DNA from: Selaginella moellendorffii
Taxonomy: Eukaryota; Streptophyta; Lycopodiopsida; Selaginellales; Selaginellaceae
Length of the DNA stretch: 64,000 nt
NCBI RefSeq assembly: GCF_000143415.4
Contig: NW_003314297.1
Coordinates: forward strand, 396,399 to 460,398
Reading direction: 5' to 3'
This document shows positions 1-11,614 of this stretch, piece after piece (positions within the stretch are counted from its first letter, which is position 1; each line of letters opens with the position of its first letter). A program made the translations under genes and the position numbers. Under the pieces are notes generated by a model, which saw only the letters and a list, made by a program, of their open reading frames with translations, did no database searches and was not told the DNA's origin.

Positions 1-119
1 GTGAAAAAATACACAAAAGGTTTGTGATCCATCAATACCATAAATACTGCACCATAAAAATAATGCCCCTACATCCGCAAAGTATGAACACTAGAGTAAC
101 TCTTGTTCATATGTGGAAT

Positions 120-864
120 AGTGTTACTTTGCAAAATTCAAAGTTCAATTATCATATGCAATAAGCTATCCTTCTTGCATAAGAACTCCTTCTAGTGTAT
201 AACCACTCGCATCCCATATCACCTCATAAAGTTTTGATGGATTAGCAATGCAAAGTACTGAAGCCTCACTTAACAGCCATTTCAATGCCACAAAACTCTC
301 CTTGTGTGGTTGCTTCCACTCGAATGGCATATTCTTGCACAACAACTGTGTCAAAGGAATAGCCACCTCCACAAACTTATGCTGGAAACGTTAGTAATAA
401 TTAGTTATACCAAGGAAACTATGTAATTCGGCCACTAAAGCTGGTATGGTTAGTTCTCCACCATAGCCACCATCCTTAGATTTGTCTTGACACCTTTAGA
501 TGTCACAATATAACCTAGATACTCCATCTCTAACTTTGTAAACTCACATTTATTTTTCTTTGCATAAAGTTTGCTATTACATAGTAACAAAAGAACCTTG
601 TGCAAATGCATTTTGTGCTCCTCTATATTTTTTACTGAAAACAAGACTATTATCCAAAACAATCTCCACAAACTTATGAAGATAACGCCCAAATATCTCC
701 ATCATCAATCGAGTAAATATAGTTCATGAATTCATTAAACCAAATGGCATAACTATAAACTCAAAATGCCTAAAACTTGTGTTGAATGCCATCTTGGAGA
801 TAGATGCATCATCTATTGCAATCTGATAATATCCACTCATCAGATTAATCTTGGTAAACACTCG
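120..864 (-). pseudogene. Ty3/gypsy reverse transcriptase-RNase H fragment
   Basis: Minus-strand reading gives the C-terminal half of a Ty3 reverse transcriptase and the start of RNase H. Recognisable pieces in order are a finger/palm remnant, the stretch LYAKKNKCEF..EYLGYIVTSKGV, the connection with PFEWKQPHKESFVALKWLL, and the RNase H start LYEVIWDASGYTLEGVLMQEG. The catalytic YxDD is degraded to VLDN, and frame changes near 450 and 700 break the frame. Gag, protease and integrase are absent. The fragment is cut at 865 by an LTR of family A. A homologous fragment, also next to an LTR-A piece, lies at 48668 onward. Dead relic. Confidence 0.85.
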
Positions 865-1488
865 TGTGAGACATAAAATCCATAGGCCCCAAAGAGGAGC
901 CAAAAGGGTGCCACGTGGTAGTGGTTGAGGCGAAAGCCAAATGAGTGTAACACATATGGACTAAAAGCTTCGACTTGAAAAGTCAAGAGTGGGAATGGAA
1001 CTCCTAATGAAGTGCTTGAGGAACAAGCATGAAGTGAGCAATAAGGGAATCTTTAAAAAAGGGACACAAAAGGACCAACACATGAAAGGTGGTTGGAGTC
1101 TGAGATGGACCCGAGATAGAGTCTGAGATGGACCTGAGATGGAGTTCGAGATGGACCCGAAATCGAGTCCAAGATGGAGTTTGAGATGGACACGAGATGG
1201 AGTTCGAGATGGAGTCCGAGATGGACCTGAGATGGAGTTTGAGATAGAGTCTGAGATGGACCTAAGATGGAGTCCATGATGGAGTCTGAGATGGAACCTA
1301 GACCAAGACTGAGACTGAGATCGAGATTGAGTTTGAGTCTGAAACCGAGACCAAAACCGAGTTTGAGTCCCAGTCCGAGTCTAAATACTAATACAGGCTG
1401 TTGGGTGAAAGCCCAAAAGCGATCGTCCCCCAAGGGGGGGGGGGGGTGGGAGGGTAGGGAAAGTGTTGGGGTTTGACCCCCATGGAGT
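865..1488 (+). repeat. LTR family A, 5' part (truncated)
   Basis: Begins TGTGAGACATAAAATCC like the full solo LTR at 29113 and runs through the family's conserved 5' block (AAGTGCTTGAGGAACAAGC) and minisatellite. It is broken at 1488 by the family-B LTR of the neighbouring Ty3 element. The left junction lies inside Ty3 reverse transcriptase sequence, so this LTR inserted there first and was then itself interrupted. Confidence 0.8.
1098..1395 (+). repeat. GAGATGGAGTCC minisatellite inside LTR-A
   Basis: Imperfect tandem units of 12 nt (GAGATGGAGTCY) and 15 nt (GAGATGGACCCGAGA) that grade into shorter GAGACCAAGAC units at the 3' end. The same tract is present at 12536-12600, 17275-17330 (minus), 18437-18480 (minus), 29310-29695, 48081-48490 and 62024-62113 (minus), always in the same place within LTR-A. 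Open frames across it on both strands (MESE-type, LGLHLGS-type) are periodicity artefacts. Confidence 0.85.
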
Positions 1489-2381
1489 TGTTGTGCACTT
1501 GAATTTGGAGCCCAACTCCAAGCTTGTTGCGCTATGAAATGAGGGTCCGGTACAATCCCACGAGCACCAGCTCCCCGTATCCAGCACCTATACGCAAAAT
1601 GGTGTCAGACGAAGTCTAGCACAATTTTGGCATACCGGTGGCCTAACGTGAGGAGGAGAGTACCCCACCGACTAGAGCAGCATGGAGCTTGGGCTTAGAC
1701 CCAAGCCGGATGCAGAACAAGGAACGACACAACCTAGCAGGAGCCAAACTAATGTCTCAGGTGGTCGGACATGCATTCCAACCACTATCCCTACTATACA
1801 TTTGGAACCCCCCATAACCCCTCCCCCCCCCCCCCCCCCTTAAGGAACACACGCTTTGGGCTTTCACCCCAAGTGTCCCTTAGTACCAAGAGTTAGTCTT
1901 TGGGACAAGCTCGAAACTTACCAAATATGGAATGTCCTTAGATCGCAAATTTGGACATGGGACGAACACCATTGTGTTCAGACTGATATTTACATTCTGT
2001 AGATATGCCAAATAAGCAAATCTAAACACTTTCCATAAATAGCATTTAGGACTGAAATGAGACAGACACGGTAAGCTATTATATAACGATATTGAGGGAC
2101 TAGACTCAATATCGAGGGGGTTCCCAACAGTAATAAGTGGAAGTTAATGAATGAATTTCTCTAACCAGGTCAAGTATGCTTGACAAATAGTATGTAAGAA
2201 TTCCATCTTTATGCTCATATGGTCAAGTGCACATGCAATGACTAGTTTCTCAACTAGCTTGGGTGGAGACCATAAAAGGGACCAGCAGTACCGACCTTTT
2301 ACCGTTGTGGCAGTAAGGAAAGAGTGTTCATAAGGACTGACCGAAAAGTATCTTTAGATACCTAAAGTCACATTTATGACA
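1489..2381 (-). repeat. 3' LTR, family B
   Basis: 893 bp bounded by TG and CA (TGTTGTGCAC at the low end, ATTTATGACA at the high end). It abuts a purine-rich tract on the minus strand (plus-strand ACTCTCCCCCCCTTGGGG), the expected polypurine primer. It shares sequence with 7769-8198 and, more distantly and in opposite orientation, with 14665-15465 and 46964-48076. A C-tract at about 1826-1842 marks the shared central region. Confidence 0.85.
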
Positions 2382-2989
2382 CTCTCCCCCCCTTGGGGAA
2401 GATCGACATCCTCATTGATGCATACCCGAGTCTAGCAAACCGTCAAGGAAACAACTCCGAAAGTTGATGGAAAGCACACTATGTGGGAAACACGCAAACT
2501 TAAATGAGTTATGGAATGACCTCTCCTTTACGTCTAAAAACGTTAAGACTCAGACACCCTCCGGCCATCACTGATAAGAAAATGACTAATGAAGTTAGCC
2601 ACCCTTACTGCTCCGAGTACCACTCAGCTTACAAAGGAATAATACATCCCTGCCCAAAAGGACATAGGGAGAAGACTAGAGGCCCAACTTCCCCTGAGCA
2701 AGAAATCAACCCTGTCGGGAAGATTTAGACAACTATTAGAAACTGGCAGATTAAGCTGTTTACACGATTACGCCCCTTTTCAAAAATGAGTCATCGAAAG
2801 AGAGGTGGGAACTTGTGATTAGTTTATAATAGTTATCCCCATGGTTATGGATTGGACCCATGCACCGAAGTGCTAATGTCAGCCTACCAAAACTGACCTA
2901 AGTACTAACGAACAAGAGAAATAAAACTTTGATTTATAGAAATATATTACTTTATTAATTTGCAAGATTTATTACAAAGTTTACAAAAG
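2382..2989 (-). other. Polypurine tract and 3' non-coding part of the Ty3 element
   Basis: No convincing coding sequence lies between the chromodomain stop and the 3' LTR. The polypurine tract sits directly against the LTR. A short open frame on the plus strand at 2504-2728 has no recognisable features and is antisense to the element. Confidence 0.6.
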
Positions 2990-4494
2990 CTAGTCTTTAT
3001 TACTATTCTCATACTCCGTGACAAGCTCACGAGCATGTGTAAGATTACTAAGAGGTTCCCAAGTTGATTCACAAACTGAGTAACCTTTCCACTTAACTAG
3101 ATATTCCTTGGAATGACCACCATATTTCCAATGACATGATAGAATGCTTTCAACTTTGTATTCAGGTTCACTATCCACAACTTTTGGTAGTGAACAAATC
3201 TCCCCTTGACGTGCAACATCCATAGTGTAAGGAGCCAATAGATTGGCATGAAATACATTATGAACATTGGACATCTCTGCAGGCAGATCCAACCGATAGA
3301 ATACATCACCAATGCGTTTTAACACTCGATAGGGTCTAACATATCTCAGTAAGAGCTTTCGAGACAAAGAACCCTTAATGTTCAAGTTTTAGGAAGATAG
3401 CCACACCTGATCTCCCACTTGATAGGATACATCCCGACGATGCTGATCCTTATCACGTCAATATCTATCTTGAGCTTTGCCCATTGCCTCAGTAGCTTTA
3501 GACCAACCTTGGTGCAGCTACTCCACATAAGTCTCAACGGCCGGGACCAACACTTCGGTCATTAGTTTTGGTACAACAATACTGCATTCCCTTGCAGTAT
3601 CTCCCATGGAGAGCAGCCTATAGCACTGTGAAATGTGTTGTTATAACAGATTTCTGTTGTGTCCAAATGCTCAACCCAATCGCATTGGTTCGCCACAACA
3701 TAGTACTGTAGATAATCCTCAACTTGAGCATTCACACGTTTGGTCTACCCATCAGTTTGAGGATGATAAGCCACACTAAACTTCAACTTGGTACCGAACA
3801 ACTGGAATAGTGTGCCCTAAAACTTCCCCGTAAACCTCGAATCTCTATCCGAGATCATCTCTTCAGGAAGACCACGAACTCGCACTACTTCATGGAAAAA
3901 GAGCTTTGCTGCTTGTTTCATATTTACTGTTCCCACAGTTGGAATGAAGTGTGCAATCTTTAACAACCAATCTATAACCACCATCAAAGTATCATACCCT
4001 TTAGACTTTGGCTAGCAAGTGACGAAATCAAGTGTCACACTCTGAAATGGCCATGCCGGTGTTGGAATGCACTGCAACTTTCCAGCTTGCTTCTCAATTT
4101 TGCACTTACATTGCTAGCATATAGGGTAGGAATGGATATAGTCTGTTACATCACCTTCCATACCAGACTAGAAAAATCCCTTTTTCAATGAAGCTAGAGT
4201 CTTTTGCTTCCCACCATATCCCACTGCTGGAACATCATGATGTTCCCGCAGAAACAGCTGCTGCAGATCCTTAGAGGGAAGATACAATCTTTCTTGCTTA
4301 TAGAATATAAGCCCATCTTGAACTGAGAAGTGAAGCTTCACATTGGTTCGACTAGCAACTTTTACTGCTTTGCTACCAACGTCTTGCTTCGACAACTCCA
4401 CATGGTGCAATATTGCCTTTGCCAATGGATCACTTCCATACGAAGCCCAAACATCCTCTAACCAGTCCAAAATAATTGCCGATATTGCCCAGAA
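2990..4494 (-). pseudogene. Ty3 integrase with C-terminal chromodomain (decayed)
   Basis: Integrase inserts element cDNA into the genome, and the chromodomain of this clade targets chromatin. In the minus-strand frames I can read the tail of the zinc-binding region (LREHHDVPAVGYGGKQKTL), the core with VTLDFVTC, IDWLLKIAHFIPTVG, MISDRDSRFTGKF and VAYHPQTDGQTKRVNAQ (first and second catalytic Asp and the Glu region), then a tether. The last 131 codons (2990-3385) are open: RYVRPYRVLKRIGDVFYRLDLP is the GPY/F-like segment, and the chromodomain follows with ESILSCHWKYGGHSKEYLVKWKGYSVCESTWEP. Stops at several places between 3400 and 4160 inactivate it. Confidence 0.88.
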
Positions 4495-5760
4495 TTGAGC
4501 CTGACGACTCAATGCATTTGGAACAATATTGTCTTTACCAGGTTTATATATGATTTTAATATCATATCTAGCAAGCTTCTCTTGCCAATGAGCTTGCTTC
4601 GACATAAGCTTAAGCTGCGGAGCAAAGTAACTCAATGTGTTACTATTTGTATAAACCTTGGTGTGTCCACCCAAATGGTGTCTCTAGTGTTCCAGGGCTG
4701 ACACTATAGCAAACATCTCTTTCTCATACGTTGGCCATCTTCGTTGAGTTTCATCTAATTTCTTGGAATAGAATGCAACAAGACAACCATGTCGCTTTAG
4801 CGTAACACCAACCACTTTGTCACAATCTTGCTGCAACACAACACCAATAGCATGGCCAGATGCATCACAATGCATTTCGAAGGGTTGATTAAGATCTGGG
4901 ATCTTAAGAATAAGAACCGTAGTCAAGATCTCCTTCAACCGTACAAAAGCACACTAACAAGTTGGTGTCCAATGAAACGGTATACTACTCTTCGTCAACT
5001 CAGTCAATGGAAGAGCAAGTCTTGCAAAATTATGGACAAACTTGCAATAATATCCCACCAAATTGAGAAAGAAATAAACATCTGATACAGCGGTCGGGAC
5101 TTCCCAAGACTTCACCACTTCCACCTTCTTTAGATCAACCTCAATTACGCCACCACCAACTATATGTCAGAGAAAGTTTATGTGCAATTATCCAAAAGTG
5201 CATTTACTTTCCTTAGCATACAATTGGTGTTCACGCAATTTCTGAAACACTAGCTCCAAGTGTTTCAAATGATCCTCCAATATTTCACTAAAGACTAGAA
5301 TATTGTCAATATATAGGACAATAAATGCGTCTAAATAATCTCCAAATATTCTATCCATCATAGTGTTGAACGTTACTAGAGCATTGCATAACCCAAACGG
5401 CATGATAAGGAACTCATAAGATCCATATTAAGTCTTAAAGGCTGTCTTCTCCACATCCTGACCTGCCACCCGTATATCTGATGATACCCGAATTGCAAAT
5501 CAAGTCGCATAAAATACTTAGCCTTTAAGAGTTGGATGGTTCCATCCTTTTTCATAACAAAAAAGACCAGTGCTCTATAATGTGACTTGCTTGGTCGAAT
5601 ATGGCCTTTGTCAAGAAACTCCATGAGTTGCTTCTTGAGTTCAGCCATCTCCTTGATGTTCAATCGATATAGAGCTTTTGTAGGTGGTTTAAAACCCGGA
5701 ATAACCTCAATCCGATGATCAACCTCATGGCTAGGAGGTAGCCCTAGTGGCAAATCCTTC
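4495..5760 (-). pseudogene. Ty3 reverse transcriptase-RNase H (decayed)
   Basis: Copies element RNA into DNA. Readable parts: the substrate-binding start IEVIPGFKPPTKALYRLN, MKKDGTIQLL, FMRLDLQFGYHQI (first catalytic Asp), MPFGLCNALVTFNTMMDRIF, VLYIDNILVFS (YxDD changed to YIDN), the RNase H start FEMHCDASGHAIGVVLQQD, and GHTKVYTNSNTLSYF with YKPGKDNIVPNALSR at the end. Frame breaks occur near 5375-5400, 5080-5190 and 4680. The loss of the second YxDD Asp and the frame breaks make it inactive. Confidence 0.88.
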
Positions 5761-6074
5761 GGGAAGATATCCTAATTCCACACCAACAACTCCAATATCT
5801 TCTTTGGTACAGGATTAACCTTGTTACCAATTCAAACTAAGTCATCAACACCCTCAGCTTCCATCACTTGAACCTAAAAGGTCCAACATCCCTTCTTAGC
5901 TACTTTTTAAGTGGCCCTCACAGTCAGGAACTTAGCATCCCAATCCTTTGAGGAGCACTTTTGCAACTGGAAGGACACATCAAGATGTCCTTTTGACTTG
6001 AATGTGATACAACTTTGTCCAGCACTATAAATCCCTTTTATATATTTGTTGAAAAAGTCTATACCAAACACCAT

Positions 6075-6284
6075 CTAAAAATCTAGTATCTTCAACACTA
6101 CCAAATCCACTCTTTCTTTCCACTTGGATATTTTTATTGGAACATCACTCACAAATTTTCTGGTTACTTGCCCACCTTCTGCAAACCGAAAGTGCATATG
6201 TGACATTTGCTCAGCATTCAATCCTAACAACTTAACTAAATCTTCAGATATCACACTGTGCGTAGCTCCTATGTCAATCATCAC
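6075..6284 (-). pseudogene. Ty3 aspartic protease remnant
   Basis: A 69-residue open segment containing MMIDIGATHSVISEDLVKLLGL, the retroviral-type aspartic protease active-site pattern. The usual D[ST]GA is altered to DIGA, so activity is unlikely. It lies between the gag zinc knuckle and the reverse transcriptase, the normal gag-pol order. The stretch 5761-6074 is a broken continuation of the protease. Confidence 0.8.
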
Positions 6285-7670
6285 TCAGATTCGGTGTTTG
6301 CAGACAAAGCCTACTAGATACATCAATGGATCAGTATTTGCATTGAATGCGAGAAAAGCTTGAGGAAAGCAACGAAAGTGACTCACCTCTTCTTCCTCAT
6401 AGTCTGCATTGATCAACTCATCAACCCCTTCAGCTTCGCCACCACAGTCTTCCCTCATGACATTAACCCAAGACTTTGTCTTATGCTTGTTGAGACATTC
6501 CGAGGACCTATGTCCTGACTCTCCACAATGGAAGCAATGACCCACACTACCTGTTCCGCTAGGAGTAGGTTTCACAGGTTGCTGTTGCTTGTACCCACCA
6601 GGAGGAATAGAGGGCTTAGGACTAGAAGAAGCTGCTAGTGGTCTCCAACCACCACCACCTTTGTTAACCGTTGCTTGTGAGCCTCTAGGGTAGAACCTTC
6701 CTTCCACCCTCTATTTCCAATCACCTTGTTTATTCCTAGAATTCCTATTCTTATCTGAGTTACTAGCATACAATTGTTGATATTGTTCTAGGAGTGAGTG
6801 ATTAAAGGCAACTTGCTGCACTGCCTCTTTACACTCCAGGTATGTTTTCAACTTAAATTTCAAAATCTCATTGCGAGAAAGTGAACCATCTTTGTCACTC
6901 ATATTTGCAATCATAATGCGCTTTTGAGCAAACGCATTAACATAATGCATGAGGTCCTCTCACTGCTTTAACCACCGCAGCTCTGCGCAAAGTCTTAGAC
7001 CAAGGTCATCTAGCAAGTATTCCTTATGGATATGAGACCGCATCTTGGTCCAACTTCTAATTTGTCCTTTTTCAGCACACACCTGGTGCCACCAAGTTTT
7101 GGCATGATCGGTAAAAAAGGATTGCGCGCACGCTACTTTCATACCATCATCTACGTCTACCGCTATGAAATAATTTTCTATATCGTAAACCAAGTCTTCC
7201 AAAACCTGATAGTCCCGCATGCCTCTAAAGTTGGGTAGTTTCAGAGGCTTGAACTTTGAAACTCATGCAACCGGGGGTGGTTGTAGAACTTCATCATCCT
7301 TAGAACTTGAAGAGGAGTTTTGTTGTTTAGGTTTAGCTGGTTTAGCTGCCTCAGCTTCTTTCTTTCTCTTCTTGTTCTCCTTCTTCAATTTGTGAATCTC
7401 CTTTTGCAAATTCTCAATCTCGACTTCCTGAGCTGTATGCTGCAATGCCGCAGCATTTGGCCCTTCCTCTTCTAACTTGGCCTCAGCCTCTTCCGCAGCA
7501 TCTCTAGTAGGAGTTTCCTCCTCTCGATTTGCTCGTCTAAAGGTTTCAACGTCATCAACACTATTCCTTTTCACCATCCCACTAGCTACATGCATGCCTC
7601 TATCAGTAACTGAACATGCATACAACATTCTTACCAAATGGTGCAATCTAACTAATCCTACACAGTTCAC
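6285..7670 (-). pseudogene. Ty3 gag with CCHC zinc knuckle (broken)
   Basis: Four open pieces make up a gag reading. An N-terminal region is rich in Glu and Lys with coiled-coil character (EVEIENLQKEIHKLKKENKKRKKEA, shown in part). The capsid-like core includes FFTDHAKTWWHQV and LDDLGLRLCAELRWLKQ. The C-terminal nucleocapsid (6285-6707) has CFHCGESGHRSSEC, a CX2CX4HX4C knuckle. Frame changes near 7230, 6955 and 6708 separate the pieces. Gag packages element RNA into virus-like particles. This copy is not functional. Confidence 0.82.
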
Positions 7671-7755
7671 TTTGGATCTACTAGAAAAGTCTTTGTGTAT
7701 GCAATTTGAGTCAGAAAATCCGACAAAGGTTGGATAGGAATCGCTAAGACAATTA

Positions 7756-7766
7756 CTCTAATACCA
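7756..7766 (-). other. tRNA-iMet primer-binding site
   Basis: Minus strand TGGTATTAGAG, one mismatch from the plant initiator-Met complement TGGTATCAGAG, two bases from the 5' LTR end (...GCTACA). It fixes the 5' end and orientation of the Ty3 element. Confidence 0.8.
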
Positions 7767-7768
7767 AA

Positions 7769-8198
7769 TGTAGCACACCTGAATTTGGAGTCGAAATTCA
7801 AGCCTGTTGCGCTACGAAACGAAGGTCTGGTACAATCCCACAAGCACCAACTCCCTGTATCCAACACCTGCATGCAAAATGGTGTCAAACAAAGTCTAGC
7901 ACAATTTTGGCATACTGGTGGCCTAATGTGAGGAGGAGGGTACCCCACCGATTAGAGTAACATGGAGCTTGGGCTTAGACCCAAGCCGAATGCAAAACAA
8001 GGAACAACACAGCCCAGCAGGAGCCAAACTAATGTCTCAAGTGGTCAAACATCCCAAGCTTCCCTTAGTACCAGGAGTTAATCTTTAGGACAAGCTCGAA
8101 ACTTACCAAATATAGAATGTCCCTAGATCGCGAATTTGGACATGGGACGAACACCATTGTGTTTAGACCGATATCTACATTCTGTAAATATGCCAAAT
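7769..8198 (-). repeat. 5' LTR, family B, truncated
   Basis: Matches 1489-2381 from its TG end (TGTAGCACACCTGAATTTGG) up to about 8198 (ATGCCAAATGAGCGAG), where similarity stops. The G/C homopolymer block of the other copy is missing around 8045. The remaining half of the LTR is absent. Confidence 0.8.
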
Positions 8199-8735
8199 GA
8201 GCGAGTAGAACATAAATACAAGAAGTTGTATCCTAGCAAGCTAGCACCTCAAAAGTAGGGCCTTACAGGTCATCAGATTAGTAAAGTCCAAAAAGCTAAA
8301 TGACTCAAGTAAAGTTAAGGAATGGTTCTAAGGGTTTAGTAGAAGCATTTAGACTGAGGTGTGTTGTGCCCCATGAAGGATGGGAAGGATCATAAGATTT
8401 AAGTATGAAAAAAATAGGTATTTTATTGATGGTAAAATATGCCATATTAAAGTCGTGAGAAAAGTGTTATCAGAAGAAAACAACTTTCACACAAAATTGT
8501 ATGTAAACTCTATTGTGCAGTACTAACGGATAGTTGGCATGAGAAACCACTGTATTGGTCTTAGCAAAGACCTAGACACAAGTAAGAAGTGTCATAAAGG
8601 TAGGCTTGTGGAGCCGATGGTGTGGAGCATATTTTAAACTCTCCATGGCATCACGGTTGCTAACAACAACACACTCAAGCACCCACTTGATTTTCCACTC
8701 CCAACTCACCTAACCACCCTTGGTTATGCCCTTCC
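8199..8735. other. Anonymous intergenic sequence
   Basis: I see no supported gene. Only short degenerate frames occur. Confidence 0.5.
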
Positions 8736-9540
8736 ATTCCTATGGTTTGATTCTATTCATTTATTACTTGCTTTTTGGCCTCATACGTTTCTTTTGGTTA
8801 TTCTCCTCTAGATTAAAAAGATAGCTTTGCACTTTCTACCATGCCTTAATAAGTATTTTTAGGGATGAACCTACTCAATAGCCTAGGAGGTTCCTTAATC
8901 CAGGTATACTTACTTTGTAATCCCACACACTGGGATTAACATTGCTACTTATAGGCCTTTATATATCCATTGCTAATTTTGCTAAAACTTCTTTTTTGGC
9001 TTTGTCTAATTCGGATATATGGACTTCTCCTATCTCTGCAACTTTGGAGGTTTGGATAGCACCTTTTATCCATCATTCGTTAAGAATTTAGTCCCTTGGG
9101 CCTTGTTTAATGTTCTCATGACACCAAACACCACTTTCTGGTGTTTTAGAGTGTTTGGGTATCCCAATGATGGCCTTTTTTGCCAATAAACATTCTCTTT
9201 ACAACATTGACTTATTATATCACAACATAAATAATTTATCCCCCATAAGAGTATATTTAACTTCCTTATCCTAATAAGAAGTCTTGGGTAGTTACCTTTT
9301 ACCAGTTTAATCAATTATTTTGCACCTTTTGCTTAATCACTTCATAGTTGTCAAATCCTACAACTCATTGCTGGTGCTTCCACACCTCCATCATTATTTG
9401 GGTCATCACATTCTAACCGCATGCCTTTTAGTTTAGACTTATGCTATTCCCATTTTTATTAGGATTCCTTTGGGAAGAGGTTCTCATGAATTTGCTAACT
9501 TGACCTCAAGGCATCACGCCTTAGCACATTTGGTGTGAAT
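8736..9540 (+). pseudogene. Possible Ty1/copia integrase-to-RT fragment
   Basis: Plus-strand frames contain TPNTTFWCFRVFGYPNDGLF followed by PHKSIFNFLILIRSLG and PFTSLINYF. This resembles the copia region after the integrase core (LRVFGC...HKLSP..I.CVFLGY). Several stops interrupt it. No catalytic motif is visible, so the assignment is weak. Confidence 0.33.
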
Positions 9541-10954
9541 TATCCATATTAGATCATATGGCAATTAGAAGCTTGCGAAAGGAGAGGCCTTAGCAAGCTA
9601 AGGGATAAAGTTCCTTCAAGGTTCCCAAAGACAATTCTAAGTAGTTTAGTACTTAGAAAAGCAAGTGTAAATAGTTCATATAACGCGCGAAATTAGAGTG
9701 GCGCAGCAAAAGCATAGTCTTAAGCTTGCCATAAGGCGAAGCTATAAAAGTTGGGAAAGTAGTTCCTGAGTGTTCAAAGGGATGGATTTGAATGAAAGTC
9801 GATGGTCAAGGACTTTCATATTTATGCATGAACCATGTTACGGTGTTTGAATGACTTCCTAAGTGAGATTGGCAAGTCGGGGGAATAAATACCCTAGTTG
9901 AAGCTGTTAACTTCAAAGGGGTGGCCCATAGGGCCAAGCATGGAGGAGTCCATGCATGATTATAGACTTGTCAAGTCAAAGGACTTTGCAATACAGAGGA
10001 ACTAGGTTCCTAAGCTGTGCTCTATAGTGCACTTTAAGTATAAATTGGTACACTGATATGGGGAGTCATGCTAGGCATCCTAGGTGATGTTGACTGTAGA
10101 TGCATATACGGAGGTTGAGTTTGAGTCCCAACTCTATAGTGCTTGGGTTCAAGTTCCAACTCACTAGGGCATAGTGATGGGTTGGAATATGAGGACACTC
10201 ATTTTTCAGTGGTCATGGACTCTCAGTAAGAAGACTAGCTTGGGCACACCACCAAGCGAGGGATGCCCTAGAGTTGTGATACATGGTTAAATTGCTTAGT
10301 GTGAAAGTTTGGCATATCTAACTTGAATACTTTGGTGCAAGTGGCACCAAAGACGTGTTGAATGAGATAGGGACAGCCAATCTCAATTGCTATAGACCCT
10401 TGGTCAAAAGGGCTGGCTTGGGCACACCGCTAAGTGTGGGGGATGCCCCTAGGGTCATGATTAACAACTTAAAGGTCTGGAAGACCTAGTACATATTGGC
10501 AAAACTGTTAAGGTGCCAAGGTGAGATCACTAAGTGATTTTGTGGTTAAATAAAGACAAGGGTTTTTTTTGCTTAAAGAATAAAATTCCTAATTCAAAAT
10601 GGTGATTTGAATTGTTGGTAATGGTGTGATTTGGTCAAAGTGACCAAGTGGGAAAGACACTTAAAGGAAAATTAGTGGTGTCAATGTAATGGTATAGTGA
10701 GTTCAAGAAAATAGTCTCTAGGAAAGACCAATAGGAGGGTTACAAAGTTTGGTCGTGGATAGAGCCTATAATAAAAAATGCAAAAGAGACTTACTAAGGG
10801 TGAACACCCTCTGGACTTGGCAAAGCAAAGTCTTTGTTATGGAACCGAAAGGATACCTCGAGAATGGAGGTAGTGATCCTATGCTGCTGGGTGCAACAAT
10901 CAAAGGTTAGGAGCAAAAGACTAGTGGCTAAGAAAAGAGCTCTGGGAATCATGG
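9541..10954. other. Anonymous repeat-like sequence
   Basis: No gene recognised. A motif of about 45 bp (GCTTGGGCACACC..CTAAGTGTG..GGATGCCC) occurs twice, at about 10227-10275 and 10404-10452, which suggests a degraded internal repeat. Confidence 0.45.
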
Positions 10955-11614
10955 TGTAGTACGTGTGATTATGGGATGAGATTTGGATATACTGTCACCA
11001 TGGATCCTTGAAACCTTGGGGGATAAATAGGGATAAAATAGCCACTAAGGGCTCTCTCATCAAACAATTCACCCTTTTTTAGTTGACTTAAGGGGAGAGA
11101 GATAAGGTGCACTAAGGTATCAGAGCAAATGGCATGGGTTCGATTCCCATTGATTAGTGGCTATTTAAAATATAATATACCCTTGAGCAAGGTATATTCC
11201 TACCCCTAAATTTGAAAATCATACGTATTAGGCATCCATGCGTACATCCTTCCTCTTGAGGAGTATCCCAAACGAAGGTATCCACCGTGGGACTGCGGTA
11301 CGGGTGGATGACTAGTTGCCTCACATGGAATAGCTGGTTTACACAATGGAAGGATTGGTAGATTTAATGCGAAAATGGAGGTGTTAGTTCCCTTTGGCTC
11401 AATAAGGGTTGTTAGTCAATAGTCAATGAAGACATTGACATCGGGAGGTGAGTGTAGCGCATGTGATTATAGAATGAAATTTAGATATACTATCACCATG
11501 GATCCTTGTAACCTTGGGGGATAAATGGGGATAAAATAGCCATTAAAGGCTCTCTCATCAAGCAATTGCCCTTTTTCCAATTGGCTTAAGGGGAGAGAGA
11601 TAAAGTGCACTACA
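10955..11614 (+). mobile_element. Complete TRIM (miniature LTR retroelement), 660 bp
   Basis: Two direct repeats of about 161 bp, 10955-11115 and 11453-11614, begin TGTAGYRC and end GCACTA(CA). They flank about 337 bp with no coding capacity. The first LTR is followed by GGTATCAGAGC (11116-11126), an initiator-Met primer-binding site. The second is preceded by a purine-rich GGGAGGTGAG. The flanks are CATGG (10950-10954) and TATGG (11615-11619), a 5-bp target duplication with one C/T difference. This is the layout of a terminal-repeat retrotransposon in miniature, mobilised in trans by larger elements. It has no 5S sequence and is distinct from the Cassandra copy at 50829. Confidence 0.85.
11116..11126 (+). 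other. tRNA-iMet primer-binding site of the TRIM
   Basis: GGTATCAGAGC directly after the first LTR. Downstream, at about 11136-11151, GGGTTCGATTCCC resembles the complement of the tRNA T-arm, so the pairing with the primer may be discontinuous and extended. Confidence 0.75.

Larger units (their letters stand above)
1489..8198 (-). mobile_element. Ty3/gypsy chromodomain retrotransposon, degenerate, with family-B LTRs
   Basis: A nearly full-length retroelement on the minus strand. Reading downwards: truncated 5' LTR (8198-7769), primer-binding site (7766-7756), gag (7670-6285), protease (6284-6075), reverse transcriptase and RNase H (5760-4495), integrase and a C-terminal chromodomain (4494-2990), polypurine tract (about 2399-2382) and 3' LTR (2381-1489). 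The order PR-RT-RH-INT plus a chromodomain identifies a chromovirus-type Ty3 element. Many stops and frameshifts break the polyprotein, so it is not autonomous. It inserted into LTR-A at 1488. The outer end of its 5' LTR is lost near 8198, so no target duplication can be scored. Confidence 0.88.

Noticed and set aside
11116-11151. tRNA gene around GGTATCAGAGC..GGGTTCGATTCCC
   Set aside because: No acceptor, D or anticodon arms can be formed; the position after an LTR identifies a primer-binding site.
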